Source: Listeria cornellensis FSL F6-0969 (lineage in GTDB: Bacteria; Bacillota; Bacilli; Lactobacillales; Listeriaceae). Taken from it: DNA of 64,000 bases. Both the position numbers and the translations under genes were made by a program. Where the stretch lies: assembly GCF_000525855.1 (NCBI RefSeq), contig NZ_AODE01000011.1:1-64000 (forward strand), written 5' to 3'. The notes below the pieces were generated by a model. It searched no databases, had not been told where the DNA came from, and was given only the letters and a program-made list of their open reading frames with translations. Shown here in pieces: positions 58,762-64,000 of this stretch (within the stretch, counting starts at the first letter, position 1; each line of letters opens with the position of its first letter).

Positions 58762-60414
58762 ATGACTTCAAAACTAATCCAAATCACAAAATTTGAAAAA
58801 GAACCAATCCAAGAAATCGATTCGGCGTATTTCAATAACTATCCAATCGTCTACATTCTCTATAACGATACCAAAAAACCAGCCGCGTACATTGGCCAAA
58901 CTGTTCATTTGCAACGAAGAATGAAACAACATTTAAGCGACACAAAGCGGAAATCCTTAAAAACCGCCTTGCTCATTGGTAATGAAAAGTTCAATCAGTC
59001 GGCCACCTATAATGTAGAAACAAATCTAATCAACTTTTTTATTGCAGAGAAAAGATATAAACTTCAAAATGTCAGCCAAACTTTGGATAATAAGATGCAT
59101 GATTACTACAACAAAGAATATTACGACCAAACGTTTTTTCGACTCTATCTGGGATGAACTTCGCGAGCAAGATATTGTCAGGGAGTCTCTTGAAGATCTG
59201 AGGAATAAAGATGTTTTCAAAATATCGCCGTATAAAGAATTATCCGCAGAACAAATGGATCTGAAGCATCATATTATTGACTATTGCAAAAGGCATATTG
59301 ATGAGGACAAGCACAGTATATTTTTCATTGAGGGTGACGCTGGTACGGGAAAAAAGTGTGGTTTTAAGTTCGACTTTCAATACGATACAAGATTTGTCAA
59401 AGGATAAGGGTTCGAAATTATATGGCACGGAAAATTATTTACTTGTAAACCACCAAGAAATGCTGAAAACATACAAAGAAATTTCAGAGACATTGCCAAA
59501 CCTAAAGAAAAAGAATTTCATGAAGCCAACAAGTTTTATCAATAGAAAAATGAGTCCAGAGAAGGCTGTAGCCGATATTGTGTTTGTCGACGAGGCCCAT
59601 TTACTACTTTCGAAAAAAGATAGTTATAATAATTTCAATCAAGACAATCATTTGGAAGAGATCATCAAGCAGAGCAAGATTACAATTGTCGTATACGATC
59701 GGAAACAAGTACTAAAATTCAAAAGTTATTGGGATGACAATCTAATTGATCATGTCAAACGTGGCATTCATAGTGAAGTACTCCTGCTAACAAATCAATT
59801 CAGGATTCGAGCAGAAGAGGAAATTCTAAATTGGATGGACGCATTTACGAATAAACAGGTTTTACCGTTGCCAAAATCGGCCATGACCGCAAGAAAAGAT
59901 AGCTTTGAACTTGAAATTTTTTCAGATGCCGGTGAAATGTACAAGAAAATTCAGCAAAAAAAATAAGAAATACGGCCTGTCCAGATTAGTATCAACGTTC
60001 GATTATCTACACAAAAAAGATAAAAAAGACTACTTTATAGAGGAGCCCAATTTCAAACTTCCGTGGAATCGTACCCACTATAAGAAAACATGGGCCGAGG
60101 TTGAAGAAACCATTCATGAAGTAGGTTCGATTTATACGATTCAAGGTTTTGATTTGAATTATGTCGGCCTCATCTTGGGTCCATCGGTTTCCTACAATTT
60201 TGAAAAAGACGAATTGGAGATTATAGCCGCCAATTATAAGGATTCTGAGGCATTCAAGGCTAGAGAAGATATTCCTGTTAATCAAATAGAAGAAGTAAAA
60301 ATACAAATAATTTTAAATTCTATCAATGTGCTGATGAAACGCGGAATTCATGGCTTATATATTTATGCGACTGATCCAAAACTGCGTCAGAAACTAGATT
60401 CATTAAACGATTAA
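58762..60414 (+). CDS. GIY-YIG nuclease fused to DUF2075 helicase domain, three frameshifts
   Basis: 549 residues when corrected. Residues about 25-120: GIY-YIG domain (YPIVYILYNDTKKPAAYIGQT, ATYNVETNLINFF). From about 185: DUF2075 P-loop with Walker A EGDAGTGKS, Walker B IVFVDEAHLL, and late motifs LTNQFRI and GSIYTIQGFDLNYVGLILG of superfamily 1 helicases. Extra bases: T6 at 59134-59139, A6 at 59350-59355 (inside Walker A), A8 at 59956-59963. Start chosen at ATG 58762 (AGGGGAAATG upstream). Together with MazG it may cut and process foreign nucleic acid. The fusion is known, the function is not. Confidence 0.8.
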
Positions 60415-60434
60415 TTTTTAGGAGGAATTCTGAA

Positions 60435-60764
60435 TTGGATGATATACTGGCTAAAATAAACGCCTTCAGGGAAGAACGTGATTGGCGACAATTCCACAAT
60501 CCGAAAGATTTATCTATTTCGATTTCATTGGAAGCTGCAGAATTGCTAGAAAATTTTCAATGGAAAACAAGTGAGGAAGTTTTAAATGGGGACATGGAGA
60601 ATGTGAAAGAAGAAATCGCGGATGTTCTTATATACTCGTTGATGCTTTCATCCGATTTGAATATGGATGTTAAGGAGATTATTGAGGAGAAGTTGCACAA
60701 AAATAGTTTGAAATACCCTGTTGCAAGAAGTAAGGGAAACAATAAAAAGTATACAGAGTTATAA
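60435..60764 (+). CDS. MazG-like nucleotide pyrophosphohydrolase
   Basis: 109 residues from a TTG start after AGGAGG. All-alpha NTP-PPase: metal-binding glutamates in SISLEAAELLENFQW and KEEIADVLIYSLML (EExxD), as in RS21-C6/iMazG proteins that split (d)NTPs to NMP and pyrophosphate. It lies 20 nt after the GIY-YIG/DUF2075 gene in the same direction. House-cleaning or nucleotide-depleting defence are both possible. Cytosolic. Confidence 0.85.
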   Translation: MDDILAKINAFREERDWRQFHNPKDLSISISLEAAELLENFQWKTSEEVLNGDMENVKEEIADVLIYSLMLSSDLNMDVKEIIEEKLHKNSLKYPVARSKGNNKKYTEL

Positions 60765-60767
60765 AAT

Positions 60768-60803
60768 AAAACGGCTCATTCGCATCATGGAATGAGCCGT
60801 TTT
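60768..60803. terminator. Bidirectional terminator
   Basis: AAAACGGCTCATT (60768-60780) pairs fully with AATGAGCCGTTTT (60791-60803) between mazG and the converging MFS gene. Confidence 0.9.
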
Positions 60804-60807
60804 CTGA

Positions 60808-62220
60808 TTATATCCTCTTCGGCAATCTAAAAACCAACACAAAACAAACCATCAACAGTGCGATATTCACATACATACTCGTCTGCAAACCGTCTGAGAA
60901 TGCCTTGGCTTGTGACACGCCGGTAGCATCGCCGAGTGTTCTGAAAAACACCGAACCAACAACCGCGATCCCGAAAGAGGAACCAACACGTTGCGCCGTG
61001 TTAAACATTCCGCTGGCCCCACCGCGTTCTGGCCCAACTACCGTCGAAAGCGTGAAACTGTTCAGTGGTGCAATAATCAAACCACTTCCAAGTCCGGCAA
61101 TCAACAACGGCAGCGCAAGCCACCAAGCTGAAAAAACACCATCGTGCATCTGAAAAACAACGGAAACCGCTGACAATCCGATTATGACTAACGCCACCCC
61201 AAGATGCAGAAGCCGTCGCCCAACTTTTATAATAAACCGATTACTGTTCGCTGCGGCAACCACACTTCCAATCGCAAATGGCGTAATGGCAAGCCCTGAT
61301 GCAATCGCGGACTGACCAAAACCAGTTTGCCACGTCACCGAGAGAATGAAGAAAATACTCGTAAATGCTGCAAAATAAACCAATGAAAGCAACATTCCAG
61401 ATACAAATGGCTGGTTTTTAAGCAAGTTAGGTGAAATTAAAGGCTGATTTCCGCGTTTTGCTTGTCGCACACTCCACCAATACAGTAACAGGAAGAACGG
61501 TATGGAAGACGCCATCCACATATAATCGATGAACCGGAATCCATTCGACCCTCGTGAAATCACAGGATACAGCAATAACATCAAAGCAAGCGTTAAACCG
61601 AGAACACCTGGAATGTCGAATCGCACCTTCTCTTTAGGCGCTTGATGTTTCGGCAAGTACAGCATCGCCAGAACCAAGGTCACTAAAACAATCGGTACAT
61701 TGACAAAAAATACAGCGCGCCAACCGTTATCAGGCCCAAATAACTCAATCAAGAGTCCGCCTGCAAGTGGTCCAATCGCCGTTGCAACACCAATCACCGA
61801 GCCAAGTATCCCGAAGATTTTTCCGAGTTGTTTGCCGTGATACATGTCCATAATAACCGCGTTGATTTGCGGGAAGAATAATCCTGCCGCTAGCCCCTGT
61901 ATTACCCGGGAAATAATCAAGCTTTTCTCCGTCTGCGCGTAGCCGGCCGTGATACTCATAATTAAAAATAGCAAAATCCCGAAGATATAAATATTTTTCC
62001 GACCGAAGCGATCCCCTAAACGTCCTGCTAAAATAAGAACGACCCCAAACGCCAATGCATATCCCGAAATAATCCACTCAATCGATTCACTCGTGGCATG
62101 AAGCGCAATCGTGATATCAGGTAGGGCGACATTGACAATCGTTGTATCGAGTAATGATATAAAAGCGCCGAGCATGATAGAAACTAGTGCCAACATTCTT
62201 CGTCTATCCGTTTTCTCCAT
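60808..62220 (-). CDS. MFS drug exporter, DHA2 (EmrB/QacA) family
   Basis: 470 residues, about fourteen membrane helices. Marks: LLDTTIVNVALPDI in helix 1, GRLGDRFGRKN (motif A between helices 2 and 3), RVIQGLAAGLFFPQ (motif B), and GSVIGVATAIGPLAGGLLIE (motif C, typical of exporters). Uses the proton gradient to expel drugs or other hydrophobic compounds. GAGGGGGTTCG precedes the start at 62220. No regulator gene is adjacent. Unbroken. Confidence 0.9.
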   Translation of the reverse strand: MEKTDRRRMLALVSIMLGAFISLLDTTIVNVALPDITIALHATSESIEWIISGYALAFGVVLILAGRLGDRFGRKNIYIFGILLFLIMSITAGYAQTEKSLIISRVIQGLAAGLFFPQINAVIMDMYHGKQLGKIFGILGSVIGVATAIGPLAGGLLIELFGPDNGWRAVFFVNVPIVLVTLVLAMLYLPKHQAPKEKVRFDIPGVLGLTLALMLLLYPVISRGSNGFRFIDYMWMASSIPFFLLLYWWSVRQAKRGNQPLISPNLLKNQPFVSGMLLSLVYFAAFTSIFFILSVTWQTGFGQSAIASGLAITPFAIGSVVAAANSNRFIIKVGRRLLHLGVALVIIGLSAVSVVFQMHDGVFSAWWLALPLLIAGLGSGLIIAPLNSFTLSTVVGPERGGASGMFNTAQRVGSSFGIAVVGSVFFRTLGDATGVSQAKAFSDGLQTSMYVNIALLMVCFVLVFRLPKRI

Positions 62221-62442
62221 TTTCGAACCCCCTCGTTTAATTAGTCTATTTCCTTCATGCCAAATTCTAAACGCCTATTCGAAAGTATATTGATAGGATG
62301 TCGATATATTGTATAAAATAGAATTAATTTACTAATTTTAAGAAGGGTTAGGCATCATCCTAAGGAGAGCTCATTTCTCTAATTTTCGTTGCATTAGTCA
62401 AAAGAAGTATAGGAAATCTGAATGAAGCATATGACATAAATA
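62221..62442. other. Intergenic region upstream of the MFS gene
   Basis: About 220 AT-rich bases, presumably the MFS promoter. No gene or repeat recognised. Confidence 0.4.
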
Positions 62443-62484
62443 AAAAGTCGCCTTATCCAATATATTGGGTAAGGCGACTTTTAT
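62443..62484 (-). terminator. Terminator downstream of the WxL protein gene
   Basis: AAAAGTCGCCTTATCC and GGGTAAGGCGACTTTT form a near-perfect 16-bp stem around ATATAT-rich loop sequence. It lies 70 nt after the WxL gene's stop on the minus strand; usable in both directions. Confidence 0.8.
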
Positions 62485-62552
62485 GTTTCGATATAAAAAA
62501 TACGTGTTACTGATTTACCAGAGGATAGTTCAGACTATAAGTTGGTCAGTTA

Positions 62553-63293
62553 TCATTCAGGAGTATCAGACAATGTCCAAGTTAGCGTTGTTGCATATTC
62601 TGAATCGGCATATTTCGCGCTTTTACCTGGAACAGTGAGTGTTACTGCATCTGCTGCAGCTGTGTTGTCAGCGCCAAAATTAGCAACCCATTTACCCATA
62701 CCTTGTTCTGCTTTAGCATCTAATACTGTAGATGCCGTACCATTTGGATTGAGTTTAATACTTTGGCTAGCTGTCGGTGCTACAACGCCTGTACCTGTTT
62801 TTGTGGTAGGTGTTGTTTTTGTGATAGCAATTTCTGCACCATTTAGGCTACGATTAGAACCATCTTTTAATTGACCATCTTGCGCCACTGTTAAATGCCA
62901 ACCAGCGTTGTTACCACGGTTATCGGATACTTGAATATTATTTGGAACATCGATATACTCGCCGTTAACTTTGACTTTATCCAGTTTTGCTTTGTAGACT
63001 TTCGTTTCCCCGGAAATTTCTTGTGTTCCGAAGTCAAACTGTGACGCGTAATCGATACTAAGTGGTCCACTAGTACTAGGATAAGTTGTGCCACCATCTG
63101 CAGGATCAAGCGTTTGGTCTGGATCAAGCGGATTTACTGGAGGATTAACGATAGATTCTTCTTGTTTTTTGAATTGGATTTTGCTGTTTGTAGTAACAGA
63201 TCCGACTTCTGCGGCACTTGCTGATGCGTTCATTTGAGTTAAAACTACTGATGCTGCAACTAGACCTACAACTGCGTATTTTTTGAAATTCAT
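62553..63293 (-). CDS. WxL-domain surface protein
   Basis: 246 residues. Signal peptide (MNFKKYAVVGLVAASVVLTQMNASASA), a Pro/Asp-rich linker (VNPPVNPLDPDQTLDPADGG) and a WxL domain with first motif GWHLTVAQDGQL and final TTLTWTLSDTPE. WxL domains bind peptidoglycan non-covalently and work with DUF916 proteins in large surface complexes. AAAGGAG precedes the start at 63293. A second WxL gene lies upstream in the same direction (132 nt gap), so this is the end of a WxL cluster that continues past the right edge. Confidence 0.9.
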   Translation of the reverse strand: MNFKKYAVVGLVAASVVLTQMNASASAAEVGSVTTNSKIQFKKQEESIVNPPVNPLDPDQTLDPADGGTTYPSTSGPLSIDYASQFDFGTQEISGETKVYKAKLDKVKVNGEYIDVPNNIQVSDNRGNNAGWHLTVAQDGQLKDGSNRSLNGAEIAITKTTPTTKTGTGVVAPTASQSIKLNPNGTASTVLDAKAEQGMGKWVANFGADNTAAADAVTLTVPGKSAKYADSEYATTLTWTLSDTPE

Positions 63294-63426
63294 AATGATT
63301 ATTTTCTCCTTTATAAGTGCTCAGATTTGATGGTGCTATCCGAGGTCACTTGGTGGAACTAAATGAATGGCTTAGAAAAAGTTGGAAAGCTCGTCCTAGG
63401 TCATCACATCCTTTCAGGGGATTTTT
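63294..63426. other. Gap between the two WxL genes
   Basis: 132 nt holding the leader and ribosome site of the downstream WxL gene on the minus strand. No clear terminator, so the two may be co-transcribed. Confidence 0.4.
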
Positions 63427-64000
63427 TTATGGCGTGTCGTTTAACGTCCAAGTAATACTTGATGTATAGTCTGCGCCTGCTTTCACACCAGTTGGATTAA
63501 TTTTCATGTGGATTCCTTGTTCGCTTGGAGATTTGATTGTAGTAATTTGCTGGGTGTTGGATGATCCTTCAAAAATTGGGAAGGCAATGTTATCTGTGAT
63601 GCGGGTTTCAGTATTTCCAGAAGTATAGGTAAGTGCATCGTGAAGCTGTTTGCCCGCAGGTTCGTTTGCATTGATAAAAGGTCCGTTGACGGTTGCTGTG
63701 ACTGCCCAATGACTACCATTATTGCGGGTATCTTTGACTTGGATGTTCCAATCGGGATTGCTTCGGGCAGCGGTTGTTTCGTTACTGCTAATTCCCATGG
63801 TTTGAAAGACAAGTGTCTCTGGAGTTGCGTTGAATTCTAGAATAGTGTCATCAATAACTGTGACTTGGACGGTCGCGGTGGTATCTTCAAGTGTTGCGGT
63901 GATAGCGTGCGTACTTCCAGGTGTGAGATTCATCATATCATCACTAGACAATACAACTTGGGCACTAACTTCTTGTGAGGTAGAAATGATCCAACCTTGA
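63427..64000 (-). CDS. WxL-domain protein, C-terminal part, cut by window edge
   Basis: At least 190 residues on the minus strand, open to the edge; the start is outside. The end is a WxL domain with NPDWNIQVKDTRNNGSHW and the final TSSITWTLNDTP. Before it are beta-rich segments (HAITATLEDTTATVQVTVIDD) like Ig-type stalks, so this is probably a longer surface protein than its neighbour. Partner of the WxL gene at 62553. Confidence 0.85.
   Translation of the reverse strand, partial: QGWIISTSQEVSAQVVLSSDDMMNLTPGSTHAITATLEDTTATVQVTVIDDTILEFNATPETLVFQTMGISSNETTAARSNPDWNIQVKDTRNNGSHWAVTATVNGPFINANEPAGKQLHDALTYTSGNTETRITDNIAFPIFEGSSNTQQITTIKSPSEQGIHMKINPTGVKAGADYTSSITWTLNDTP

Overview
The window looks like a low-GC Gram-positive chromosome and fits the family Listeriaceae, probably Listeria in the broad sense. 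Pointers are a stand-alone glutamate decarboxylase, two PrfA-like Crp/Fnr proteins, an L25/Ctc gene with a sigma-B-type promoter, secreted proteins carrying Cry1Ac-D5-like and Ig-like repeats, an orphan LXG toxin locus, WxL proteins and a cellobiose-type PTS. The species cannot be named from sequence alone.

Layout. 1-1746: 5' part of a large secreted Ig-like repeat protein (minus strand). 2.1-7.6 kb: M20 peptidase, YitT protein, permease, glutamate decarboxylase, tRNA-Asp, YbjQ. 7.7-11.7 kb: Mga-like regulator, two Crp/Fnr regulators, orphan bacterial tyrosine kinase. 12.2-21.7 kb: three tandem paralogous surface proteins, the third fused to an SGNH esterase. 21.7-25.6 kb: ldh, rplY/ctc, secreted beta-helix protein. 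25.7-29.1 kb: unknown and decayed genes, a dense DnaA-box cluster, a CxxH/CxxC protein and rlmH. 29.3-39.6 kb: accessory island with two small helical T7SS partners, an LXG toxin with an Ntox15-type HxxD nuclease end, four Tdi1-like immunity genes plus two remnants, a SUKH gene plus remnant, two unrelated reverse transcriptases and a HEPN-like gene. 39.8-45.6 kb: Mor-like regulator, membrane proteins, threonine aldolase, ATPase, lipoprotein. 45.6-51.8 kb: LicR-type regulator with PTS EIIC, EIIB, GH3 glucosidase and EIIA. 51.9-56.6 kb: PadR, pentapeptide protein, ABC exporter, AMP ligase. 56.7-60.8 kb: second defence-like island, TIR effector with a TPR sensor, then a GIY-YIG/DUF2075 helicase with MazG. 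60.8-64 kb: MFS exporter and two WxL proteins.

The most interesting part is 29-40 kb. Immunity paralogues to a T7SS nuclease toxin have been duplicated and recombined, and two defence-type reverse transcriptases and a HEPN-like gene lie among them. The second reverse transcriptase is preceded by about 360 nt of apparently non-coding, hairpin-rich sequence with its own promoter candidate, the expected layout of an RT-ncRNA antiviral system.

A technical point affects all reading of this window. Twenty-two genes are broken by about 34 single-base frameshifts. Nearly all are one extra A (or T on the other strand) in a short homopolymer, and removing it restores family-length proteins, including L-lactate dehydrogenase at 312 codons. 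I treat these as probable sequencing or assembly errors, give full-length coordinates, and state each run. Real decay is limited to a few fragments and one in-frame stop.
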